Shown here one piece after another: positions 9,737 to 21,600 of a stretch of 64,000 nt of DNA. Position numbers and translations under genes: made by a program. Position 1 is the stretch's first letter, and every line of letters begins with the position of its first letter. The DNA lies in contig WNNJ02003462.1 in the NCBI GenBank assembly GCA_012934845.2, positions 62,001 through 126,000 of the forward strand, given 5' to 3'. The notes beneath the pieces are model-generated. The model was not told the DNA's origin and did not search any database. It saw only the letters and a program-made list of their open reading frames with translations. This DNA comes from Pomphorhynchus laevis. Taxonomy: Eukaryota; Acanthocephala; Palaeacanthocephala; Echinorhynchida; Pomphorhynchidae.

Positions 9737-11817
9737 TGGGAGTTTTCAACTATGCGCTGGACAACGATGTGGTACCGAAATCGCTGTCCATTCAGTCCGA
9801 ACAGCGTTTGAAAAATCGGCCGACAATTGTGTGCTATTGTTAGATGCAAGAAACGCATTTAATTGTGTTAACAGAGAAATGGCTCTAACAAACATGAAAT
9901 ATATATGTCCAGCTTTATCGACGATATTAAATAACACGTATGGCAACCATCAATTCTTACTGTCGATAATATAACGCTATTGTCGGCTGAAGGATTCACA
10001 CAAGGGGATCCGCTGGCCATGGCTACTTACGCTGCTGCATCAATGCCCCTAATTGACAGATTGAGTAAGATTGCACCTGGAGCTATCCACTGTTGGTACG
10101 CAGACGATGGAGCATGTGTCGGAAAAATCGATGACCTCTTAAAAGTGTGGGAATGTGTCAAGCAGTTGGGCCCGAATTATGGATACTTTGTAAATCCTAC
10201 AAAATGCACGCTTCTCACACACGACGTAGAGCTGGGGACTAATCTAAAGCGATTTGCAGACGATGCCGTACCTATACATAAAGATGGTGCCAAATACCTA
10301 GGAAGCTTTATAGGTATCGGCGAATACGTGAAGTCACGAGTTAAAGAAGCGGTAGACGATTGAAATAAGACACTTGATCAGCTTCATGAGATTGCATCAA
10401 TCAACGCATTCACGGCTTATATTCTATTGACAAAGGCATATCAACACCAACAGACTTATTTATTCAGAACTTTCAAAACCACAAACAGTTGGTTTGAAAG
10501 CTTTCGTTCGCGGCTGTTCTAGCACTTATTACCTCATATGTTAGGTACCGGACTGATTGGAGAGGAAGATAGAATACTAATTACACCCGTTCAAATTTGG
10601 TGGACTCGGAATTTATAACCCAACCGAAAGAGGAAATGTGGATTACGTGAACTCGTTAAAGATGTTTGAGCTTAATAGGAATAGCTGTCAAAATTATGTT
10701 CTTCTGGATAATCTACGAGATTTGCTGAACCACATCCGACATTCCAATTTTAGCAGATGGGCTCATATTTCATCAGGTCTCATCCAATCCTCGGAGAGGG
10801 ATCTTGCTTCAATTCTTAAAAGCGCCAATACAACTGGAGCGTCGTCATGGCTGAATCCAGCGTATGACCTAGCGGGTACATTTCTAACTTCGAGGGAGTT
10901 TCAAGACGCTGTTGCAGTACGATATGGCTGTCAACCAAACTCAATGGCAAATAAGTGCCCTTGCGGTACCGGATTTGATATTACACATGTCCTGTCATGC
11001 CCGACTGGCGGATTTAATTTTGTCTGTCACAATATTGTAATCGATGAAATATCTAAATGTTTAAGCATGTTTTGTAAGTGCGTAATAAAAGAACCCCAAC
11101 TTAATCCTGTACCTCAATCTATTGAATTCGATAACAATACAACATCGCGAGATAGAGATGCAAGGGCAGATATTTCTTGCAACGGCCTATTTGGAATTGC
11201 TACGGACCGGTCCTTCATGGATATATGCGTTTTTAACTCTTTGGCTCCGTCGTACTCCCTATCAAGAATATCAGACCCCTTCAAATACCACGAAAATCGC
11301 AAAAATGCAAAATATAATGAACGAATAGTGAAAGTCGAGCATGCATCCTTTCACCCGATTATATTATCGACCACAGGAGGGATGGGGTCCGACAACGAAC
11401 ACTGTACTGAAACAAATATCAAGCCAGATATCCACTCGCACTCAGTCTTCGTACAATGATTGTATACGAACCTTACGATCAAGGATCTCAACCCTTATTG
11501 CAAAGGCTGTTTCAATGTCAATAAGGATGAAACCTTACGCATGTCACAAAGCAGACATGTCAGAAAGCAACAACCAATGATCACACAAAATCACAAATAA
11601 CGTTTTAAGTTTAATAGTGATAATAATATAAGAGCCCAAAAAAATTAATCAATGTTTAATTTATTATTATTTTTATTATAAATTATACATAAATTATATA
11701 TAAATTATACAAGTAGGTGCGCAAAAACACCTACTTAGACATCGTGAATGAATCGACTGTAATAAATGAACAAAACAACGTTTATGTTAAATATAGGCCC
11801 TATTTGAGGGGAACCCT
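9737..11817 (+). mobile_element. Decayed LINE with restriction-like endonuclease (relative of 18.6-21.9 kb)
   Basis: 5'-truncated copy beginning within the RT. The motif A region reads LLDARNAFN, and then SAEGFTQGDP and YADDG (in 9980-10363) match the RT of the intact element at 18831-21815. The C-terminal part at 10638-11459 carries a CxC...HVLSC zinc motif and a nuclease-type FMDICVFN, again parallel to the intact copy. Frames change near 9965, around 10363 and before 10638, so it is not functional. The 3' UTR runs to about 11817 and keeps GGCCCTATTTG-GGG-AACCC, like the intact element's GGGCCCATTTG-GGG-AACCC. Confidence 0.85.
11711..11736. repeat. Nine-bp perfect hairpin
   Basis: AAGTAGGTG and CACCTACTT flank an eight-base loop. 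It lies in the 3' UTR region of the decayed LINE; the role, if any, is unknown. Confidence 0.5.
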
Positions 11818-11820
11818 TTA

Positions 11821-13025
11821 ATTGAATGAATGAATGACTCCTTTATTTGCAAAAACAGTAGTGAGCAGATATCTTGGCTCACAAAACGACAAAAATAAAA
11901 ATGTTACAACAACAAAAATAATGTAGAAATAAATGAATACCAACAAAAATGTACATGTTTTTTCAAATATACTTAAGACCTTGATATAAAATCTCCTTTT
12001 TAAATTTTCTGTCTTTGCGATCGGTGCATGAACATAAGTGCTTCTTAAATTTCAAGTCGTTTTCAACCATCGAAAATCGTTGTCTACGCTGTTTTCTTGA
12101 AGCTGATGTATCAACTCTTGATCAGTAGGCATTTTAAGTATTATGTTTTGAAATACTGTCATCACCGGCAACTTCACTCCACAAATCTTCTCCGCATACT
12201 TACGAACACTATCCAATTTAGCTACGTCACGCTCGCTGTGTGAGCAAAAACACGGATATCCATAAGTTATAAGAGATCTGATAGGTGAAGTATAAGTTTT
12301 AGTTGTTATGATGTTGCACCTAAGTATTTCAATTTTCTTAGGAAAAATAATCTCGATGCGCATTTGCGTGATATATTATGTATATGCCTAGCCAATGACA
12401 TATTAGCTGCATAATGCATACCTAATATTTCTATATTCTCAACTCTCATTAAATTGTGATCAAGTAGTCCAGATAAGCGTTTTTTTCTGCGAAGTGTGAA
12501 ACGGATTATTTTGGATTTATTCTGATTAACAGATAGTGAGTTTTCCTCACACCATTTTATTAGAGTATTTACCTCATATGCAGCTATTAAATTCGACGAA
12601 GAAATATCTGGTTGAGATATAATTATAGTAATGTCATCCGCGTACTTTATGCATTTCGAAGCTTCACATTTTGTTGTGAAATCATTTATAAAACATGCAA
12701 AAAGCATAGGGGACCGCAAACTTCCTTGAGGTACACCTAGATTAATATGGATAGGTTCGGATGCGCAGTTATCAAATTTGACTATCTGACATCTCTCTGT
12801 AAGATAGTTTTTCAGAAATTTAACTTGCCATTTGGGAAAGTGAAATGCATGTAATTTCGCACATAACGAAGATATTGGAACTCTATCAAAAGCTTTACTC
12901 AAGTCGACTTGAATCAGTTGAACAATATAAAAGAACGTGAGTCGAGCATGGATGATATAATTTGAGTTATATTAAGAAGAGCCTTTGTCGTTGAACCTCT
13001 AGGCTTAAACGCGAACTGACTTTAA
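11821..13025 (-). mobile_element. Jockey/CR1-type LINE, 5'-truncated, frameshifted RT
   Basis: Minus-strand RT: LSKAFDRVPIS (motif A, 12902 region), LGVPQGSLRSPMLF (motif B), KYADDITI (motif C, intact catalytic DD) and NQNKSKIIRF. The frame 12902-12306 continues in another frame at 12363-12052 (thumb and C-terminal part), so at least one frameshift exists. Weak similarity continues upstream to about 13025. The 3' end at about 11821-11840 is a TCATTCATTCATTC-type microsatellite, as many CR1/L2/I-clade elements end. It abuts the 3' end of the decayed LINE to its left. Confidence 0.8.
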
Positions 13026-14483
13026 TTGTAAAAAATGATGATAATAAAAAATAAAAAAATAAATTATACATGCTTTAGATTGGACATTTGTGTACAATAT
13101 ATTATGCTTTATATTAGGGGTAAATAAATATCGAAATGGCTTAACAAATCCCTTATTTTATTCTATTAATTCTCACACAGCAAGAATAATTTGCTCTAGC
13201 TTAATTTTATCTCCGTTTTCGATACTAAGTGTCGTCAGAAAATGCAGCTTTGATGACTGTGTCTTAAGTAAGAACAAATTAATTTATTCTATTCAATAGT
13301 AAAAAGTCATATTATGAAAGTGTGTAAATTATTTAATAGAAATAGGCCTATTAACGAATTTCGATAACTAATCCCTAAATCGTATTGTGAAAGTTATTTG
13401 TACCGTAAAGTTTTTTTTTGCTTATCGAAATCATTTTATGAGCTCACTTATCGAATTATTCAATATCATTTTAAACAAATGACATATTTTATGAACCAGA
13501 TGTAATGTTTGTTAATAAAAATTTTATAAGTTATTTCATAGCAAGTTAATATCAATATTTTTACGTGTGGCTCTAAAAATTACAGTATAATTATTAACAT
13601 TTATGCGTTAAATATCTCGACCACAAATGATCAATTAATGATATCAAAATTACAACTAAATAATTAAATCTAAAATATTCACAATCATTTGTGTCAAATT
13701 TCGCATCGTATTAAATCCATGATAATTTAAAATTTCTATTTACGCATTTTAGTTTCCATGTCATCCGTAAGCGGCAAGCAATGTATGGCAGATAGAATTA
13801 ATCGTTATGTATCCTTCACAGCAAAAAAATATTGTTAACTTAGCCAAGTCAAGATCACATTTTTTAAAACCAGCAAGTTGTTTTTAGTTGTTAAACAGTA
13901 AAAAAGTTCTAATTCATTGATAAAAACATGTTTTTAACTTCAATACTTTACATATCATCAAATCCATCAAATATTTTTTAAATACAAATAGCCACTTGTT
14001 TAAAAAAAAACTAAAAATAACATATATTTAAAAGGATATTTTTATTTTAATATAAATATGTTCTTTATAATATCATTATTGCCTGTGCAATTTTCCACAA
14101 TACAAAAATTATTGAAACCGTTAGCTTTTTATGACTACTAGGAACGATATTTTAGTCCCTTTAACTCATTTATAGTTTGCGAGTACCCTAAGATGTAAAA
14201 TCATGCTTATTCATGAGCTTAAATGTCTATTAAAAGTTTATAAATGTAATGTTTTATATTACTTATTACTTTATAGATAATTTCGCATACTTGAATAATT
14301 TTAAGGTATACAGACTCAAAACGTTCAAACACTTTTAAAAAGTAAAAACAATATTTTTAGTTTTCCTTGCACGTTCATTCATAAATATAATTGCTGATAA
14401 AATATTTATCTTCTAACAAGTCAGATCATCTAACTGAGAATACGTATTTTATACAATATAATATTATCAGAATAAGGATTAGT
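13026..14483. other. AT-rich spacer, no gene seen
   Basis: About 1.45 kb without a convincing reading frame; the frame at 13090-13299 has no recognisable similarity. I see no RNA gene here. Confidence 0.6.
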
Positions 14484-14554
14484 GGTCGTCAGGAGGAACT
14501 GCTATGCTATCAGGTTTCGGTCCTGATTTCTCGACACAGCATAGCAGCGGAGCC
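14484..14554. repeat. Hairpin-forming dispersed repeat, copy a
   Basis: CTGCTATG (14499-14506) pairs with CATAGCAG (14540-14547). Inside, ATCAGG (14509-14514) pairs with CCTGAT (14522-14527) around a TTTCGGT loop. Outer GGTC and AGCC can partly pair. See the finding on this family. Confidence 0.75.
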
Positions 14555-14646
14555 AAATACATAATAACCATTCCCATGAAATGATAAATCAGATCAGATA
14601 ATTGGGTCTACGTACATAAAATTATTTATAAAAATAAAAATAATTA

Positions 14647-14797
14647 GTTAATGATGGTTTTATAGACATGATATAAAAAGTTTTCTTTATTATTGCAAGC
14701 TTTCAACACAGTGTCCTTTTCATGCTTGGAAAGGACACTGTGTTGAAAGATTGCAATAACAAAGAAAACTTTTTATGTCTATAAAACCATCATTAAC
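14647..14797. repeat. Near-perfect 70-bp inverted repeat (foldback)
   Basis: The left arm 14647-14719 and right arm 14727-14797 are reverse complements apart from a five-base indel and a couple of substitutions, with a loop of about seven bases. The arms begin GTTAATGATGGTTTTATAGA and include TCAACACAGTGTCC. No coding content. It is a MITE-like snap-back; if transcribed it would give a long RNA hairpin. Confidence 0.85.
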
Positions 14798-15530
14798 TTA
14801 TATGAAGAAAGACATGAATTCAAGTCTACAATAAAAATAATAAAAATCAATATTTACAAATCAACAAATAAATACGATACGATGTATTAGAATAAATGAA
14901 AAACGATGTATCAGAATGTTCGGGAAAGCAGTGTTCAAAAATTCAATTGTTTTTTTTGCCTTGCAAGTCTCCGAGCTCATATAAAAGTAAATGGCGGTAA
15001 TTATGTACAGTTAAATATAAAACGATCAATTTTTGAAAAGCATTATATGTTCTATTTCGGTTTCTGATGATGTTAACAGAGTTAAATAAAATATAAAATA
15101 TTAAATAGTATATTTAATATACTATATTTAAAATACTATATTTAAATATATTCTCAAGATGGTGTAAACAAAGATTAAACCTGTTAGCGATTAATAAGTA
15201 TCTTTGGCATTGTGAAATATGGAACAGGAAAATAAATGAATTAGAATATGACTTTCTGAACTCCCGCAAAGATACAATCCAACTGGATTCAACAAATAGA
15301 GCTTTGGTAATCAGAGCTTCAATTTACTGTTGCCATGACCGTCTTTGCGTAAATAAATCAGATAAGTGAATCTACATATATTAAATTATTTATAAACTAA
15401 AAGTGACAAATAAAAATAAGTAATTTTATATAAGATTTCATAAATCTTATATCAAGATAAATTTAAAATAAGTCGAAGTTTATGAATTGCCTAATAAATA
15501 ACAGGCGAGATATCAGAAATAAGGATTATA
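14798..15530. other. AT-rich spacer with degenerate repeat pieces
   Basis: No gene seen. Around 14985-15175 there are weak echoes of the foldback family of 4.2-4.9 kb (ATGGCGG; TTCTCAAGATGGTGTAA). The lead-in of the structured repeat (TTTATGAATTG-CTAATAAATAACA) lies at about 15480-15505. Confidence 0.5.
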
Positions 15531-15600
15531 GGTCATCAGGATAAACTGCTATGTTACTAGGTTTTGGCCTTATTACTCGACCCAACATAGCACCGTGGCC
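15531..15600. repeat. Hairpin-forming dispersed repeat, copy b
   Basis: Begins GGTCATCAGG and ends GGCC (outer pairing possible). The stem CTGCTATG/CATAGCA is kept. Followed by the family's typical AAATACATGC-AATGACGTATTTCC tail. Confidence 0.75.
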
Positions 15601-17215
15601 AAATACATGCAAATGACGTATTTCCTCTGATAAAATTTAATTATGTAGTGCATCTTATTCAAATGCATGTCGTATTGTTTATTATCTATATATAAATAAT
15701 TTTCACTTAATAGTTTAAATTTATTCTTTATATTATTGTGTTGATTTATATATTTTACTATTTTCTCTTTAATGTTATTTTTATAGTAACCTAGTTTAAA
15801 ATATGTATCTATCAAATTATTTTAATGATTTTGAAGAAAGACAATATCAAAGTACAAAGTATAATATTTATTATCATCCATAAAAATGTTTCACTTATTT
15901 CCACTAATGATTTTAAATTTATTTTTAATATTATTGTGTTGATTTATATATTTTACTATTTTCTATTTGATGGTGTTTTTATAGTAACCTAGTTTAAAAT
16001 ATGCATCTATTAAATTATTTAAATGATTTTAAAGAAAGCTAATATCATTACATATTATAGCAATGCTTAAAATTTTATTATTTAATGCAGTATATCTTAT
16101 ATAATATTATATAATATCAGAATATATATATTAAGTGTATATATTTATATATAAATATATATAAGAAATACAATATCGTTACAAATAGTTTTAATTCTTA
16201 AAATTTTATTATTTAATGTATTATATTTAATATTATATGGTATGCATGAATGTTCAGGCAAAAATATTTTTCTTGTAAATTTAAATGTCATCTTTATATT
16301 TAAATTAGTAATAGTTTAAATTGATGTTAATTTAATATTCATATCGAAATATATGTTTTCTTTATCATCAATATTAGTTTTGTTAAGAATAAAGCTACTT
16401 GAATAAATTTGTTCACTTATATAATAAAAATTATTAGAGTTAAATACATATATCATCAATATAGCGAAGCATATTTCATATCTTTAGATAGTTTAGATTT
16501 TTTACACAGTTATGAACAAATTCATATTCTCTAAAGCTTAAAAATAAGTCAGCTATAATTGGGATAATATTACCTTCCATTTGAACACCTTTAATTTGTC
16601 TAAATATAGATGTCCCTACCTTTTAATAAGTTTGATTTATTAAAATATTTAAGAATTCTATTAATTCAATTTTATCTATATATTTATATTTACTTGAAGG
16701 TTTAATTTTTGTTAGATAGACCTTATAACAAGGTTAATTAACTTTTCTAAAGTTTGTTTAATATCTGCTAAATCTTGATTTATATAAAGCGTCCTAAAAT
16801 CGTACGTATTTATATTTTGAAAATTTATTCCTTTAGTCTGTTCTAAAAATTCTTTTGTAGAATTAATACTCAAATAGTGTTTTATACCCGTATTAATTTC
16901 GATTACCTTGCGATATTTTTTAAAGTGTGCTTTAATTACTTTAAGTATTTTATTCATATAAACAGAAAGTGGTGCTAATGTACATTTAAAAGCACTACAT
17001 ATAAATCCAGGCTTTATTAAATTTTTACGTTATTTTGGATTCCAATATAATATAAGCAGTGTTTTTATCTTATTTAACCTTTATACCTTTTTATCCATTA
17101 TAGAACAATGACTTGTGATAAAATGTACTAAAATCGTATTTCTATTTTAAAAATTTAACTATTTTGTGTGTTCTATAAATTCGTTAGTAGAATTAATACT
17201 TAAATAGTGCTTTTT
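15573..17215 (-). mobile_element. Penelope-like element remnant (RT core and downstream part)
   Basis: Minus-strand reading gives Penelope-type RT text: IEINTGIKHYLSINSTKEFL and INTYDFRTLY (frame 16957-16712), matching the ...TYDFxxLY... block of that family. A piece at 15815-15573 (IDTYFKLGYYKNNIKEKI) looks like the region after the palm, and it is partly duplicated at about 15905-16040. Bases 16990-17215 repeat the stretch just upstream of the palm, so more than one copy is superimposed. The frames are heavily interrupted. Penelope-like elements encode an RT related to telomerase, usually with a GIY-YIG nuclease; no nuclease is visible in this piece. Confidence 0.72.
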
Positions 17216-17289
17216 CCAAGGAGGACTGGCTACTACCATCCTCTTGTTAATATTGCTTTAGAACTAAGAGAGGATTCCGTTGGAAGTAG

Positions 17290-17765
17290 TTTATAATCAG
17301 TTTGGCAGCCACGAAATAATCGACCAGACGATAACTAGTACCGTTTGGTCGTTGTTTTGACTAATCCGTGCTGGTATCTTCCACTAGTGAATGCAGATGA
17401 GGACTGGCAGACGACCCAAGTATTGTAAGCAGTACGAGGCAAGTCAAAACATACTTAGAGCTAGACAAGGTATAGCAATCTAAGTATTGTAATCCTTATG
17501 TATTGCATACATGATGATCTTTATTGATGAAGCATGTAAAGCCAATTAGGTCTGCAATACTGATATTTATAGGCATTGTCTTGCTCGAAGTATGTCTTGA
17601 CTTGCCTCGTACTGCTTGCAGTACTCGTACCTTCTGCCAAACCTCCTCTTTATCCAGCATTTGGAAGTGCCCGGCACGGACGCGTTAAAACAATGACGAA
17701 ACGGTACAAGTTACTGTTTTGTCGATTCTTTCGTGGCTGTCTAACTGATCATAAATATAGGTACA
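17290..17765. mobile_element. Foldback MITE-like element inside Penelope debris
   Basis: The left arm (about 17288-17375, contains GCAGCCACGAAATAATCGAC) is inverted at about 17670-17765 (contains GTCGATTCTTTCGTGGCTGT). An inner arm of about 28 bp at 17428-17456 is nearly perfectly inverted at 17586-17615. Together they form long terminal inverted repeats around a short core. There is no transposase frame; the small frame at 17576-17779 is a by-product. GC content is above that of the surrounding Penelope sequence, which it interrupts. Confidence 0.75.
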
Positions 17766-18640
17766 GTTTAATTATCTGATTCAATTTTTATACTCTTTTT
17801 ATCAATTATAGAAAAATGACTTGTAATAATTGTTTCTAAACTCAACTCACTACGTTCATATGTTGTGTTTACATTTAAATCATTATAATTAATTTCTTTC
17901 ATCAGTAAATCATAATAAAGCTTTTTGCATATGAAGACAAAGTTATTACTAGCTTTATCAATAGTTGTTATTATATAGTTATCCTTTAATCTAGTAAGTT
18001 CTGTATACATAACTTTTTTAATTTGATCTTTCCTTTTTTAATTGTTTATTATTTTCATTTTCTACTTAATTTTATCTAATATATATGCTTTTCAAATGTT
18101 TATTTTTGATGTATTTAAGCTTTTACTATTAATCAACTTATCAAAGTAATCATTTAAGTCATTATATAACGAATTGTAAATTTTATTTTTATTGTTATTA
18201 TTATTTAATCTATATTTATACTCTTTTGATAGCATTTTCCTCAATTCACTGTTTTCAATTAATTCTAGATTATGAGTGCATATATGTTCATTTATTTTAT
18301 CAAAATTAAGACTTTTGCAATCGAATCCAGTTTCTATGTTGTTTATAATATTATCGTTGCATATAGATTTCAATTCTTTATTATAATTGCACATTTTTCG
18401 TCCTAATGGTGGTAACATCTTATACCTTTTTTAGGAATATATTTACTTAAATCTGACCCTATTATTTCTTTACTTTTAGAAACATTTAAAAGTCTACCTA
18501 TATTTATGTTATCTACACATTTATTGATGAATTTTATGGTCAATGCATATTTTTTATTGTTATTATTAACATAAAAAATATAGTTTCTAATTTATTTTCT
18601 AAAATTATTAAAAAATATAGTTTCTAATAAACATACAATC
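17766..18640 (-). mobile_element. Penelope-like element remnant (N-terminal RT region)
   Basis: Minus-strand text includes DNYIITTIDKASNNFVFICK (frame 18010-17768), matching the Penelope RT fingers motif (ITxxDKxxxxVxxxKxxY). Upstream is an Asn-rich stretch (18418-18092). Its further upstream continuation lies across the inserted LINE, at 21892-22140. Broken. Confidence 0.72.
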
Positions 18641-21600
18641 GTTCAGCTGTCAGATCGTCCAGCTTTCAGATCAGATAAATATTACAAAATATTTTAACGA
18701 GAAATATTCTCGATGAGTAACTAACAAACATAACAAACATAACAAACATCTTACAATCCTTCGAATTTTTTAATCCATCAATAACAAAGAATCACTGTGC
18801 TCAGTATCAACGCTCTGAAATCGACGCTACATGCCTAGAGGAATACCTTCTTCGCTATCAAAATGCTGCAACTGCAACACGAGTGCAGCCAAATGTATTC
18901 GCTGTAAATGTGCGCGCAATTCGAAACCTTGCACAACGTGCTCTGCTCCTAACTGCACCAGGAAAAACCCGGTGCTGTCCACACACGCGTCTACCAATGT
19001 CCAACTTACATCGCACTTACGTGCTACATCTGAAACTCAAAACGTTGGAACAAAAAGTCCGCAGAACATTCTTCAGACAGAATTTAAGCCTATAACTGCA
19101 ACCATCTCGCAACTCCAATCTTCATCAGATACTCTCTCGGTAGAGTCGATATTTCATGAAGTTATTCGATGGAAACCAAACCTGTTTAGACTACCAAGAT
19201 GCATCGGATCTAAGCGATTTATCTCAGAGCTTGCACGGATATATGAATTAGAATCCACAAACGATTGCTCGCTTTCACTCGCGGTTGTCATCAGTCAATT
19301 AATCCTCCAGCGCCCTGCTAAAGCGAACCCTAAGCAACTAAAACAAATTCTCGATCGCAGACTTGATTGTTGGACAAGCGGAGATATGCAAACGCTGCTC
19401 AACGAAGCTCGTTTTCTCCAGTCTCAGTCTTCCCACAAGCTATATGATCCTCTAAATAATGATATTCTGAAAACTGTTCAGAAGCTTGTTCTTGGTGGGA
19501 AGATGACAGCTGCTGTCAAATTACTTGAATCAAATGATGGTAGAGGACATCCTCTTCGAATAGACGAAATAATAGACGGCCAAACAGTGAGACAAATTCT
19601 AATTGATAAGCATTCGATGGCTTTAGCAAAATCTGATGACGCCATCCTGCGCAGGCCTATCGATGACATTACTGAGTTTCACCCAGTTGCATTTGATTCT
19701 ATTGACTTTGAACTGATCGTTGCCAACTCTAAGAAAGTAAAGGGAGAAGCGGGCCCGTCCGGATTAGATGCAAGAGCATGGCATCGAATGTTGGTTGACT
19801 TTGGGGCAGAATCGAAACGTCTAGCTGAATCACTTGCATATTTCGCTCGACAATTAGCATTAAATCCAATCTCACAGGAGTCGATGACAGCCTTCACCGC
19901 TAGTCGCCTTATTCCTCTTAGCAAAAATCCTGGCGTACGTTCTATAGGACTAGGAGATGTTTCCAGACGCATTATATCTAAATCAATATTGAAAATAATA
20001 TCACCCCAACTGCAAACAATATGCGGGAACGTCCAATTCTGCGCCTCGCATCGTGCTGGCACCGAATGTGTTATTCACGGTATTCGTGACTCGTTGAAGA
20101 GAAATCCTACATTCGTGCTACTCACAATAGATGCTGACAACGCATTCAACAGAGTGAATAGAATGACCGCTCTCTCAAACATGCCAAATATCTGTTCAGC
20201 ATTGAACACAGTCCTTTCTAACCTATACAGAAAGCCGACACTGCTAACAATTGACAGTGAATTCTTACTATCTGCTGAAGGATTTACACAGGGCGACGTT
20301 TTTTCGATGGCAGCATTTGCCTCTGCAACACTTCCGTTACTACTCCGTATCAAAAGAACTTGCCCAAACATTAAACAGTTATGGTACGCAGACGACGGCA
20401 ACCTCATAGGTTCCCCACAAGATGTCATTGAAGCATTTAAGTTGCTTCAATCCTTCGACCCCTCATATGGCATACACTTGAATCCGGGAAAATGCAAGGT
20501 ATATTCCAACGGGAACGACATCTCGACTTTCCAATCGTTACTTGATAACGCTGGAGTCTCCATCGTTGAGGATGGCCTACCCGTTCTTGGAGTACCAATC
20601 GGATCAGCCGAATACATAGAAACGTTTATACGATCATCAGTTTCCTCCGTTTGCACATTAGTTTCACAGTTGAAGAAAGTAGGAGAGTTAGACATTCAGG
20701 TTGTATACGTGTGCTTAATTAAGTCTATTCAGCATAAATGGACACATACTCAACTATGCTATGAGTGCCCCTCTGCGTGGTTCGCACCTCTGACACTGAA
20801 ACTAAAGTCTACAATATCACATCTTTTTGACATTGATATTTCTCAAGACGATATCTTATGGCGCACATGCCAGTTGAGTTTTCGCAACGGCGGTTTATGC
20901 ATTAGAGATCCGTCCACGTTACCAAGCAACGAATATCGATCATCGACCTCAGTGTGTGAGCCAAGCATACAAGGATATATTGGCTCGGTACTTAATTCTA
21001 TGCAGGAGACAATTATTAAAAATCTACGAGCAGCAAAAGCCTCTAGTGAAAAGCTTGACCAAGAAGATATTTTGAGCAATGCGAAAATATCTTCGTCATG
21101 GCTATCCGGATATCCAACATTCGATCGAGCAACTCGATTAAGTAACATCGAGTTTTGTGATTCTATTTCTTCTAGATACCGAATTACGCCTAAATCCGCA
21201 CCAACTCAATGTAAATGTAGGCAGATTAATACAGTTGCCCATGCTCTCTCATGTCCATTCGGTGGTCTTCCGTCGATGCGACACGATGCCGTGCGCGATT
21301 TTATTGCCTATCAGCTAACAGAAACATCGTATAACGTACAAGTCGAGCCGCTGCTTACACCAGTCCCGCCAAACTTTGACTTTAAAAACGGCTCAACGAC
21401 AAAAGACCCTGATGTTAGGCTCGACATTGCATGCTCAGGGTTGTTTGGTGATAGGAGTGAGCGAACTTTCTTCGACATTTGCGTGTTTAACGCTTTCGCT
21501 CAGTCCAACTCCTCCAAGACACCAAAGTCCTGCTATAAGTACCACCAACAGCGAAAGCGCAGTAAATATCTCGAAAGAATAACAGAGTTCGAGCGGGGGT

